From: Candidatus Dormiibacterota bacterium
GTDB taxonomy: Bacteria > Chloroflexota > Dormibacteria > UBA8260
NCBI GenBank assembly: GCA_955652545.1
Contig: CATPCA010000242.1
Span: forward strand, 1-8,285
DNA: 8,285 nt
Direction: 5' to 3'
How positions within the stretch are numbered: the first letter of the stretch is position 1; each line of letters begins with the position of its first letter. Both the position numbers and the translations under genes were made by a program. The notes under the pieces were generated by a model. The model saw nothing but the letters and a program-made list of their open reading frames with translations. It did no database searches and had not been told where the DNA came from. Below, in pieces: positions 1 to 6,503 of the stretch.

Positions 1-404
1 ACGTGGAGCTACCGCTGATCTACGCGGGCATCAGCCGCAAGGAGCGCGATGAGCGCGCCAAGGAAGCGCTGCGCGAGGTCGATCTGGAGCCGCGCATGCA
101 CCACAAGCCCAGTGAGCTTTCCGGCGGGCAGCGCCAGCGCGTGGCGATCGCGCGCGCCCTGGTGACCCGACCGCGCATCTTCCTCGCCGACGAGCCCACC
201 GGCAACCTCGATCCCGACACCTCGTGGGGCATCGTCCAGCTGCTGCTCCAGATCAATCACCGCGGCACCACGGTGCTGATGGCGACCCACAACCGCGAGG
301 TCGTCGACCTGGTGCGCCGCCGCGTCATCGCCATCGATGGGGGTCGAGTCATCCGCGACGAGCAGGAGGGCCAGTACCTGCGCGAGGGTGAGGCGACCAT
401 TTAG
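1..404 (+). CDS. ftsE: Cell-division ABC transporter ATP-binding protein FtsE (partial, 5' end outside window)
   Basis: This is the C-terminal 133 residues of an ABC ATPase; the Walker A and Q-loop part (roughly 90 residues by family length) lies upstream of the window. Counting the first complete codon at base 3 as residue 1, the ABC signature LSGGQRQR is at 39-46, Walker B IFLADE at 59-64, the D-loop GNLD at 67-70 and the H-loop histidine of VLMATHN at 96. All parts of the C-terminal half of a working ATPase are present. The last third ([36 protein letters not shown]) is FtsE-like. FtsE acts on the cytoplasmic face of the membrane at the septum, paired with FtsX, to control peptidoglycan hydrolysis. 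Identity rests mainly on the abutting ftsX, whose ATG follows the TAG stop with no gap. Oddity: the signature and the upstream [10 protein letters not shown] stretch resemble LolD/MacB ATPases more than classical FtsE, which usually has LSGGEQQR. Confidence 0.9.
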   Translation, partial: VELPLIYAGISRKERDERAKEALREVDLEPRMHHKPSELSGGQRQRVAIARALVTRPRIFLADEPTGNLDPDTSWGIVQLLLQINHRGTTVLMATHNREVVDLVRRRVIAIDGGRVIRDEQEGQYLREGEATI

Positions 405-1301
405 ATGAGGCGCTTCTTCGCCGCGCTCTGGTTCGCCATCTCGTCGTCGCTGCAGAACTTCCGGCGCAACCTCGGCGTCTCCATCGCCGGGGTGTGCACG
501 ATGGGGCTGATCCTCGTACTGGTCGGCACCACGGTTCTCGCCACCCACCTCCTCACCAACGTGCTGCATGACCAGGAGTCGCGCGCCAGCAAGCTGAAGA
601 TCTACATCCAGGACGGCGTCTCACTGGCCAACATCGTCAACTTCCAGCACCAGCTGCAGAGCGACTCCCGCGTCCTGGCGGTGTCATTCGAGAACAAGGA
701 CCAGGCCTACGCGGAGGCCCAGAGCAAGGGCACCGACATCGCCACCGCGGTCAATGCGCTGGGCAGCAACCCGCTGCCCGCCTCGCTCAACGTCGACGTC
801 AAGCAGCTGCGCTACCTGGTTCAGCTCGACCAGGTCGCGCGCGCCGACCCGATCGTCGATCCCACCCAGCCCACCGACTACAACTCCGATGTGACGCCGA
901 AGATCCAGACGGCGATCACCGGCATCGAGATCGTCGGCGGGGTGCTGTCGGGGATGCTCCTGGTGATCAGCCTGGTGATCATCATGAACACGATCCGCAC
1001 CGCTGTGTATGCTCGCCGCACCGAGATCGAGATCATGAAACTGGTGGGCGCCACCGACTGGTTCGTGCGCTGGCCGTTCATCCTCGAAGGCGTTCTCGGC
1101 GGCGTGTTCGCCGCCGTCCTGAGCAGCCTGATCGTCGGTTTTGCCTACAAGATCGCCGTCGGGGCGACGACCGGCGACCTCTTCGCCATCCCGTTTGACG
1201 GGCCGTTCACGGCCGTGTTGATCGCCGCGCTCTTCGCCGGCGGCGCAGTGGTCGGCGCCATCGGCAGTTACCTGGGGGTGCGCCGCTTCCTCGCCGCCTG
1301 A
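405..1301 (+). CDS. ftsX: Cell-division membrane protein FtsX
   Basis: The 298-residue product has the FtsX layout: a short basic cytoplasmic N-terminus, TM1 at about 24-49, an extracellular domain at about 50-172, then TM2 at about 173-197, TM3 at about 224-246 and TM4 at about 268-290. Family hallmarks seen are NPLPASL (122-128) in the extracellular domain and the conserved cytoplasmic loop after TM2 (NTIRTAVYARR, then EIEIMKLVGATDWFVRWPF near 207-225). This loop is where the FtsX-type permease contacts its ATPase. The length is normal for the family. The ATG directly follows the ftsE TAG, so translation is probably coupled; a weak GGTGAGG lies about 12 bases upstream. FtsX has no known transport substrate. 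It passes FtsE ATP hydrolysis across the membrane to a coiled-coil murein hydrolase or activator, and the next gene encodes such a protein. Confidence 0.96.
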   Translation: MRRFFAALWFAISSSLQNFRRNLGVSIAGVCTMGLILVLVGTTVLATHLLTNVLHDQESRASKLKIYIQDGVSLANIVNFQHQLQSDSRVLAVSFENKDQAYAEAQSKGTDIATAVNALGSNPLPASLNVDVKQLRYLVQLDQVARADPIVDPTQPTDYNSDVTPKIQTAITGIEIVGGVLSGMLLVISLVIIMNTIRTAVYARRTEIEIMKLVGATDWFVRWPFILEGVLGGVFAAVLSSLIVGFAYKIAVGATTGDLFAIPFDGPFTAVLIAALFAGGAVVGAIGSYLGVRRFLAA

Positions 1302-1416
1302 CGGCGGGGGAGTGCGGCCGATCCACCGATGAACCTGTCGGCGAACCCGAATCTGCGGACGCGGCAGCGGGCACGCGTCCACTCAGCGACGACGGCTTCC
1401 CATCGCCGGCAGCGGC

Positions 1417-1428
1417 GGGGGGGGCGGG
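1417..1428 (+). promoter_or_regulatory. G-rich ribosome-binding region that favours the 1434 start
   Basis: A run of eight G (1417-1424), then C and GGG (1426-1428), ends five bases before the ATG at 1434. It is purine-rich and well placed, though not a textbook AGGAGG. The competing ATG at 1329 has only GGGGGAG at 1306-1312, about 16 bases away. The better spacing, plus the signal peptide that starts at 1434, argues for the downstream start. Confidence 0.45.
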
Positions 1429-1433
1429 TCACC

Positions 1434-2615
1434 ATGCCGCGTGCGCTCATCGCGCTGGTGATCACCGCGGGCGTCATCGCCGGCGCGGTGCTGGGATCGA
1501 ACGGGCACGCCACTGCTGACGTGTTCACCGACAAGATCGCTGCCAAGAAGCATCAACTCGCGGCCGACGGGGCCGCCAACGCGCGGCTACGCGCCGAGCT
1601 TGCGGCCGCCGCCAACCAGGAGGCCGCCCTGGTGAAGGCGATCACCGACCTCGACGCGCAGATCGCGGCCACCACCGCGCAGATCACCGCCGCTACGGCC
1701 GAGCTCAACAGCATCCAGGCGGCGCTCTCCGCCGCCCAGGACAACCTGGCGTACACGAAGGCACAGCTCGAGATCGACCGTCATCAGCTCCAGGTTGACC
1801 TGGTGGTGATCTACAAGGCGCAGAACGCCTCCAACTCGTTCAGCAACTTCCTCAACTCCGGCGATTTCAACAGCTACTTCCAGCGTGCCATCGACGTCAA
1901 CAGGCTGGGTCGCAGCGAGCGCGACCTGGTCGGCAGCGTCACTCTCGACGAGGCGACGATCCAGGCTGACGTCAACAGCATCACGCTCGCCAAGAATCAG
2001 CAGGTTGACCTCGTCGCCACTCTCAACGGCATCGAGCAGCAGCAGACGGCGGCGCTGGAGTCACGCCAGGAGGCGCGCCGGCAGTTGGTGGCGCTGCAGG
2101 CCCAGGACCAGGTGCTGCTTGCCCAGAACGAGGCAGCCCAGAGACAGCTGAACTCGCAGATCGCGAGTCTGAAAGCGCAGGAACGCGCCGCGCTGGCCGC
2201 CGGCGGTGGCAGCGGCCGCTTCCGCTGGCCTGAGACGGGCCCGATCACCCAGGGTTTCGGCTGCACGACGTTCCCGTTCGAGCCGTACGACCCCAACTGC
2301 TCCACCAGGCACTTCCACAGCGGCATCGACATCGCGGCGCCGTGCGGCAACAGCATCGGCGCGGCGGACAGCGGCATCGCCCATCTCTACTACAGCGACT
2401 TCGGCTTCGGCCTCCACGTCATCATCGTCCACGGCAACGGCTGGGACTCGGTGTACGGGCACATGCAGGGCTTCGCGGTCCGCGACGGGCAGGCCGTGCA
2501 TCGTGGACAGACGATCGGCTGGGAGGGAAGCACCGGCAACAGCACCGGCTGTCACCTGCACTTCGAGATCGACCTCAACGGGAATCCCCGAAACCCGCTC
2601 GCCTATCTCTCGTGA
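1434..2615 (+). CDS. Secreted coiled-coil M23 (LytM/EnvC-type) peptidase, probable FtsEX partner
   Basis: From ATG 1434 the product has 393 residues. Residues 1-28 form a signal peptide: basic start, hydrophobic core ALIALVITAGVIAGAVLG, and ATA before D29 as a signal-peptidase I site. Two coiled-coil stretches (about 31-125 and 157-255, rich in Ala, Gln, Glu, Leu) flank a segment (IYKAQNASNSFSNFLNSGDF, 126-145) like that of the PcsB/CwlO/EnvC coiled-coil domain. The M23 domain covers about 264-391. Zinc and catalytic positions all look intact: H295 and D299 (HSGID), H343 (YGH), H374 and H376 (HLH). This predicts an active metallo-endopeptidase cutting peptidoglycan cross-bridges, unlike E. 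coli EnvC, which only activates amidases. Position directly after ftsEX supports regulation by FtsX. An in-frame ATG at 1329 would add a 35-residue Arg-rich leader with no apparent function. The M23 identity is sure; the FtsX partnership is inferred from context. Confidence 0.93.
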   Translation: MPRALIALVITAGVIAGAVLGSNGHATADVFTDKIAAKKHQLAADGAANARLRAELAAAANQEAALVKAITDLDAQIAATTAQITAATAELNSIQAALSAAQDNLAYTKAQLEIDRHQLQVDLVVIYKAQNASNSFSNFLNSGDFNSYFQRAIDVNRLGRSERDLVGSVTLDEATIQADVNSITLAKNQQVDLVATLNGIEQQQTAALESRQEARRQLVALQAQDQVLLAQNEAAQRQLNSQIASLKAQERAALAAGGGSGRFRWPETGPITQGFGCTTFPFEPYDPNCSTRHFHSGIDIAAPCGNSIGAADSGIAHLYYSDFGFGLHVIIVHGNGWDSVYGHMQGFAVRDGQAVHRGQTIGWEGSTGNSTGCHLHFEIDLNGNPRNPLAYLS

Positions 2616-4012
2616 GCGACGACGGGGGGACCGACCGGCCTCCTGACGCGGGCGTTGGCTGGTCGCCGGAGCCTCCGAGACGCCGTCCACGGATCCCGGT
2701 GCCGCAGCCCTCGGTCACGAGAGTGCTCGCCACGGTGGCGGCCTGCTACCTCACCGCGCTGGTCGTGCTCAACCTCTCCTCCTCGCAGTACGGAGGGTTT
2801 ATCAACCGGGTCTTCCCGCACATCGGCGCCGGCTCGGCGATCGACCAGTACAGCATTGCTGCCGAGTGGCAGGCCGTTCAGCAGAACTACGTGATCCGTG
2901 ACGTGCCCGGCGCGAACGGGACGCAGGGCGCCGAGCAGGGCATCGTGCAGATGCTCCACGACCTGTACAACGACCGTTTCTCCGCGTACCTCACGGCCCA
3001 GCAATATCAGCAGCTCAACTCCACATTGGGCGGCCGGCGCGCCGGCAGCATCGGCATCGCCGTCGAGGCTCGCTGCGGTGTCGCGCTCTGCGCGTCCGGG
3101 CAGGCTGCTGACGACGCTGTCATCGAGAACGTCCTCGTCAACCAGCCCGCGGACCGGGCCGGCATCCATCGCGGCGACGTGCTGATCGCTGTCAACGGCG
3201 TGCCGCTGACGTCGCTCGGGAGTGACGAGACCACGCGGATCGACAAGGCTTCCCAGATGGTCCGCGGTCCAGTGGGAGTCAGCGAGCGCATCACCGTGCA
3301 GCGTGGCGGCATGCAGCTGACCCTGACGGTGACGCGGCAGAACCTGACCATCCCGTCGGTGTACACACAACTCTTCGGGCACACGCTGTACATACAGGTG
3401 ACCGGTTTCGACACCGACACCGGCGACGCCGCTCGCAGCCAGCTGCAGAAGGACCTGGCGGCCGGGGCGACATCGGTCATCCTCGACCTCCGCCAGAACG
3501 GTGGCGGCTACGTCACCGCTGCGCAGTCACTGGTCAGCCAGTTCGTGCAGCCGACGGCGACGCAGAAATACGTGGTGGTGCGGCGCGGACGCCTGGCCGC
3601 CAGTGGCGACCCCAAGAGCGCCCAGGAGGTGGTCAGCGACCCCATCCAGCCGGGCGGCCTGGCCCTGACCGAGCCGATGGTGGTGCTGGTCGACGGCGAC
3701 TCGGCGAGCGCGTCGGAGATCACCACCGCGGCGCTGCACGACTACCACCGCGCCACCGTTGTCGGGCAGAAGACGTTCGGCAAGGGTTCGGTGCAGGTGG
3801 ACTTCCCGTTGCCCGACGGCGCCGACCTGCACCTCACCGTTGAGCGCTGGTTCGGCCCCAACGGCGAGACCATCGAAGGCCAGGGGGTGACCCCGGACCG
3901 CGCCGTTGCGCTGCCATCGCCGGACGACCGCTTCGAGCTCGACGCCCAGTCTCCGCCGGCCAGCGGCGACGCCCAGCTGCAGGCGGCGCTGGCCGTGCTC
4001 AGGGGATCCTGA
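2612..4012 (+). CDS. ctpA: Membrane-anchored S41 C-terminal processing protease (CtpA/Prc family)
   Basis: Starting at GTG 2612, which overlaps the M23 stop as GTGA, the product has 466 residues. The order is a Pro/Arg-rich cytoplasmic tail (1-34), one membrane helix (about 35-55), a helical region, a PDZ domain (about 143-240) and the S41 catalytic core (about 255-435). Aligning by motif to E. coli Prc (S430, D441, K455), the nucleophile is S366 in SASASE, with D377 (HDYHR) and the general base K391 in TFGKGSVQ. The catalytic residues are therefore present. The PDZ domain of this family binds C-termini of substrates and gates the protease. The active part would face outside. Proteases of this family are often encoded next to EnvC/M23 genes, and some trim cell-wall hydrolases; a role in processing the neighbouring M23 protein is a guess. 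The reading frame stays open upstream to 2342, but that part only shadows the M23 gene. C155 and C160 form an unusual pair just before the PDZ core. Confidence 0.93.
   Translation: MSDDGGTDRPPDAGVGWSPEPPRRRPRIPVPQPSVTRVLATVAACYLTALVVLNLSSSQYGGFINRVFPHIGAGSAIDQYSIAAEWQAVQQNYVIRDVPGANGTQGAEQGIVQMLHDLYNDRFSAYLTAQQYQQLNSTLGGRRAGSIGIAVEARCGVALCASGQAADDAVIENVLVNQPADRAGIHRGDVLIAVNGVPLTSLGSDETTRIDKASQMVRGPVGVSERITVQRGGMQLTLTVTRQNLTIPSVYTQLFGHTLYIQVTGFDTDTGDAARSQLQKDLAAGATSVILDLRQNGGGYVTAAQSLVSQFVQPTATQKYVVVRRGRLAASGDPKSAQEVVSDPIQPGGLALTEPMVVLVDGDSASASEITTAALHDYHRATVVGQKTFGKGSVQVDFPLPDGADLHLTVERWFGPNGETIEGQGVTPDRAVALPSPDDRFELDAQSPPASGDAQLQAALAVLRGS
4001..4006 (+). promoter_or_regulatory. SD-like AGGGGA serving an alternative upstream start of lpd (ATG 4016)
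   Basis: AGGGGA lies in the last codons of the S41 gene, nine bases before an ATG at 4016 that is in frame with the dihydrolipoamide dehydrogenase gene. If used, it would couple the two genes and add 20 residues (MRWLRGGNGRQRDIRTYTPA) to the enzyme. The family normally starts only a few residues before the FAD motif, so I rank this start second. Confidence 0.3.
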
Positions 4013-4063
4013 CGGATGCGCTGGTTGCGTGGTGGGAACGGCCGGCAACGCGATATCCGGACC

Positions 4064-4069
4064 TATACT
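4064..4069 (+). promoter_or_regulatory. -10 box TATACT, probable leaderless promoter for the 2-oxo acid dehydrogenase operon
   Basis: TATACT matches five of six bases of the sigma-70 -10 consensus and stands out in very GC-rich DNA. Exactly six bases separate it from the GTG at 4076, so transcription would start at or next to the start codon, giving a leaderless mRNA. No good -35 hexamer is seen 15-18 bases upstream (the region reads GGCCGGCA). This is a common finding for TANNNT-type leaderless promoters. The box marks the boundary between the cell-wall genes and the metabolic operon. Confidence 0.6.
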
Positions 4070-4075
4070 CCGGCC

Positions 4076-5479
4076 GTGCCAGAGCGCTACGACGTGGTCA
4101 TCCTCGGCGGCGGTTCGGGCGGGTACGTGGCTGCCATCCGCGCCGGCCAGCTGGGCCTGCGTACAGCGGTCGTGGAAGCCGACAAGGTGGGCGGTACCTG
4201 CCTGCACCGCGGCTGCATCCCCACCAAGGCGCTGCTGCAGAGCGCGGCGCTGCTCGACCAGGTGCGCGACGGCCACCGGCTCGGCGTCAACACGGCTGAC
4301 GTCACCTTCGACTACGGCGTGGCCGCGACACGTCGCGACGAGGTGGTCAACACGCTGTACAGGGGCGTGCAGGCGCTGCTGAAGAAGAACAATGCGACCA
4401 CCGTGCAGGGCCGGGGACGGATCACCGGACAGGGACGCGTCGTGGTCGCCGCCGACGGTGGCGGTGACCAGGTGGAGCTCGAGACCGGGCACATCATCGT
4501 GGCGACTGGGTCACGACCGCGACAGCTGCCGGGCATGGAGACCGACGGGCGCCAGGTGCTGACCAGCGATGACGCGCTCTTCCTCGACTCCATTCCGCCG
4601 AGCGCGATCGTGCTCGGGGCCGGCGCCGTCGGTGTCGAGTTCGCGTCGTTCTGGCGCAGTGTGGGATGCGAGGTGACGCTGGTGGAGATGGCGTCGAGCC
4701 TGGTGCCACTGGAGGACGAGGCGATCGGACAAGAGCTGCGCAAACAGTTCGAGAAGCGGGGGATCACCTGCCTGGTCGGGACCACGCTCGACCCGTCGTC
4801 GCTGGAGCGCAACGAGGGTGGAGTGGCCGTGACCGTGAAGGCCGGCGACACCGAGCAGCGCCTCCAGGCCACCGTCCTGCTGGTTGCGGTGGGCCGCTCC
4901 GGCAACGTCGAGGACATCGGGTTGGAGGAGGCGGGCGTCGCGACCGACCACGGCATGGTGACCGTCGACGGCGAGCAGCGCACCACCGCGGCGGCGATCA
5001 GCGCCATCGGCGACTGCGCCGGCGGTTTCCAGTTGGCGCACAAAGCGATGCACGAGGGCGTCATCGCCGTTGAGGCGATCGCGGCGCGCAACCCGCACCC
5101 GCTCGATCCGCACCTGGTGACGCGCACCACGTACTGCACGCCCCAGATCGCGTCGCTGGGGCTCAGCGAGGCCGAGGCGAAGGCCGCCGGCCACGATGTG
5201 TCCGTCGGGGTGTTTCCCTTTCGCGGCAACGCGCGTGCGGTGGTGTGGGGCCAGACAGGTGGATTCGCCAAGGTTGTCGCCGACAAGACCACCGACGCGG
5301 TTCTCGGCGTACACATCATCGGGCACGAGGTCACCGAGCTCATCTACGGCCCCGCGCTCGGCGGCCTGTTGGAGTCGACTCCCTTCGAGATGTCGCGCGC
5401 CGTGGCGCCTCATCCGACTCTGAGCGAGGCGCTCGCCGAGGCCGCGCTGGCGGTGTCCGGCGAGGCGCTGCACATCTAG
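4076..5479 (+). CDS. lpdA: Dihydrolipoamide dehydrogenase (E3)
   Basis: The 467-residue flavoprotein reoxidises the dihydrolipoyl arm of E2 and passes electrons through FAD to NAD+. Seen in order: FAD-binding LGGGSGGY (10-17), the redox disulfide C42/C47 in GGTCLHRGCIPTK, a second dinucleotide fold GAGAVGVEF (181-189) for NAD, the FAD contact AIGDCAGG (310-317), and the dimer-interface active-site pair H446 and E451 in HPTLSEA. All catalytic positions are present and the length is normal. GTG 4076 is preferred because it places the FAD motif at the usual distance from the N-terminus and lies six bases after a -10 box; ATG 4016 would add 20 residues. It is first in an operon with E1 alpha, E1 beta and E2, so it probably serves that complex, though it may also serve other lipoyl enzymes. 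It acts in the cytoplasm. Confidence 0.96.
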   Translation: MPERYDVVILGGGSGGYVAAIRAGQLGLRTAVVEADKVGGTCLHRGCIPTKALLQSAALLDQVRDGHRLGVNTADVTFDYGVAATRRDEVVNTLYRGVQALLKKNNATTVQGRGRITGQGRVVVAADGGGDQVELETGHIIVATGSRPRQLPGMETDGRQVLTSDDALFLDSIPPSAIVLGAGAVGVEFASFWRSVGCEVTLVEMASSLVPLEDEAIGQELRKQFEKRGITCLVGTTLDPSSLERNEGGVAVTVKAGDTEQRLQATVLLVAVGRSGNVEDIGLEEAGVATDHGMVTVDGEQRTTAAAISAIGDCAGGFQLAHKAMHEGVIAVEAIAARNPHPLDPHLVTRTTYCTPQIASLGLSEAEAKAAGHDVSVGVFPFRGNARAVVWGQTGGFAKVVADKTTDAVLGVHIIGHEVTELIYGPALGGLLESTPFEMSRAVAPHPTLSEALAEAALAVSGEALHI

Positions 5480-5484
5480 AGGAG
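5478..5484 (+). promoter_or_regulatory. Shine-Dalgarno AGAGGAG of the E1 alpha gene
   Basis: AGAGGAG overlaps the stop of the E3 gene and lies 11 bases before GTG 5496. It fixes the GTG as the start over the in-frame GTG codons at 5508 and 5520, and shows that the genome uses SD-led starts inside operons although the first gene seems leaderless. Confidence 0.65.
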
Positions 5485-5495
5485 CAAGAACGAAC

Positions 5496-6503
5496 GTGGC
5501 ACTGGTGAAGTCCGACGCGGTGAACAAGGAGGGCCTGGACGCGCAGACGCTGCGCGCCATGTACCGGCACATGCTCCGCTCGCGCGTGCTCGACGAGCGC
5601 ATGTGGGTGCTCAACCGCCAGGGTCGCGCGCCGTTCTGGATCAGCGCGATGGGCCACGAGGCGATCCAGGTGGCGGTGGGGATGAACATGGAGCCGGGGC
5701 GTGACTGGCTGGCGCCGTACTACCGTGACCTGGCGTTGACGCTGGTGCTGGGCATGACTCCGCGCGACCACCTGCTCTCGGTGCTGGCCAAGGCGGAGGA
5801 TCCCAACAGCGGCGGGCGACAGATGCCGGCGCATTACGGGTCGCGGCGGCACAACATCATCAGCACCGGGTCACCGGTGACCACGCAACTGCTGCACGCC
5901 GCGGGCATCGCGCTGGCATTCCGCATGCGCGGCGAGGACTCGGTGTGCGTCACCGCCTTCGGTGAGGGGAGCACCAGCGGCGGTGACTTCCACGAGGCGC
6001 TCAACTTCGCATCGACCCACAAGCTCGGCGTGGTGTTCGTCGTGGAGAACAACGGCTACGCGATCAGCGTGCCCGTGGAGAAGCAGATGCCGACCCCGCA
6101 CGTGTCGGATCGCGCCCAGGCATACGGCATCCCCGGTGTCAGCATCGACGGCAACGATGCCATCGCGTGCTACCGCGCGGCCCGCGATGCGGTGCAGCGG
6201 GCGCGCAGCGGCGCGGGGCCGACCCTGCTGGAGGCCAACGTGCACCGCCTCACCTCGCACAGCTCGGACGATGACCAGCGGCGCTACCGCAGCGCTGAGG
6301 ACCTGGAGGCCGAGCGCAAGCAGGACTGCCTGCCCCGCTTCCGCGCGCTGCTCGAGGATCTCGGCGTGCTGACCCCGGACGACGCCGACGCCATGCGCGC
6401 CGAACTGGTCGCCGAGCTGGACGAGGCGACCACGTACGCGGAGGCGGCGGCCGACCCGCTGCCGGAGACCGCGATGCTCCACGTGTACGCGGAGGATTCC
6501 TGA
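5496..6503 (+). CDS. bkdAA: Branched-chain 2-oxo acid dehydrogenase E1 component, alpha subunit
   Basis: The 335-residue thiamine-diphosphate subunit works with E1 beta to decarboxylate a 2-oxo acid and acylate the lipoyl group of E2. The ThDP/Mg motif runs from GEGSTSGGDFHEALNFA (156-172) to ENNGYAIS (184-191). GEG in place of the usual GDG is shared with branched-chain E1 alpha subunits. The mobile loop near 250-265 reads RLTSHSSDDDQRRYR, matching branched-chain enzymes (HSS/HST followed by DD) rather than the GHSMSDP type of pyruvate dehydrogenase. YYRD (75-78), QMPAHYG (109-115) and STGSPVTTQ (123-131) are also typical. The length fits the bacterial heterotetramer form (about 330-370). 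The start is GTG with SD AGAGGAG, 16 bases after the E3 gene; the end overlaps E1 beta by one base. Pyruvate could still be a substrate; this cannot be settled from sequence alone. Confidence 0.92.
   Translation: MALVKSDAVNKEGLDAQTLRAMYRHMLRSRVLDERMWVLNRQGRAPFWISAMGHEAIQVAVGMNMEPGRDWLAPYYRDLALTLVLGMTPRDHLLSVLAKAEDPNSGGRQMPAHYGSRRHNIISTGSPVTTQLLHAAGIALAFRMRGEDSVCVTAFGEGSTSGGDFHEALNFASTHKLGVVFVVENNGYAISVPVEKQMPTPHVSDRAQAYGIPGVSIDGNDAIACYRAARDAVQRARSGAGPTLLEANVHRLTSHSSDDDQRRYRSAEDLEAERKQDCLPRFRALLEDLGVLTPDDADAMRAELVAELDEATTYAEAAADPLPETAMLHVYAEDS
6491..6495 (+). promoter_or_regulatory. Shine-Dalgarno GGAGG of the E1 beta gene within the end of E1 alpha
   Basis: GGAGG lies in the last codons of E1 alpha, seven bases before ATG 6503. 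With the TGATG stop/start overlap it implies coupled, near-equal translation of the two subunits, as needed for an alpha2beta2 enzyme. Confidence 0.7.

Noticed and set aside
1292..1307. Small inverted repeat CGCCG-CCTGA-CGGCG around the ftsX stop codon, considered as a terminator
   Set aside because: The stem is only about five base pairs, there is no T tract, and such short GC palindromes are frequent by chance here.
1302..1433. Search for a promoter, RNA gene or riboswitch between ftsX and the M23 signal peptide
   Set aside because: The region is uniformly GC-rich with no TANNNT box at a useful distance and no extended stem structure. Nothing beyond the G-rich ribosome-binding region can be supported.
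2342..2611. A 90-codon upstream extension of the S41 protease frame
   Set aside because: It overlaps the catalytic part of the M23 gene and its translation is Arg/His/Gln-rich noise. The GTG at 2612 gives a normal tail, a membrane helix and a GTGA overlap.
4025..4030. TTGCGT as a -35 box for the TATACT -10 box
   Set aside because: The spacer would be 33 bases, far from the 16-18 needed.
5961..5969. GEG in place of GDG in the ThDP motif of E1 alpha, considered as a loss of a metal ligand
   Set aside because: Branched-chain E1 alpha subunits, including the human one, also have GEG. It is therefore a subfamily mark and not a defect.
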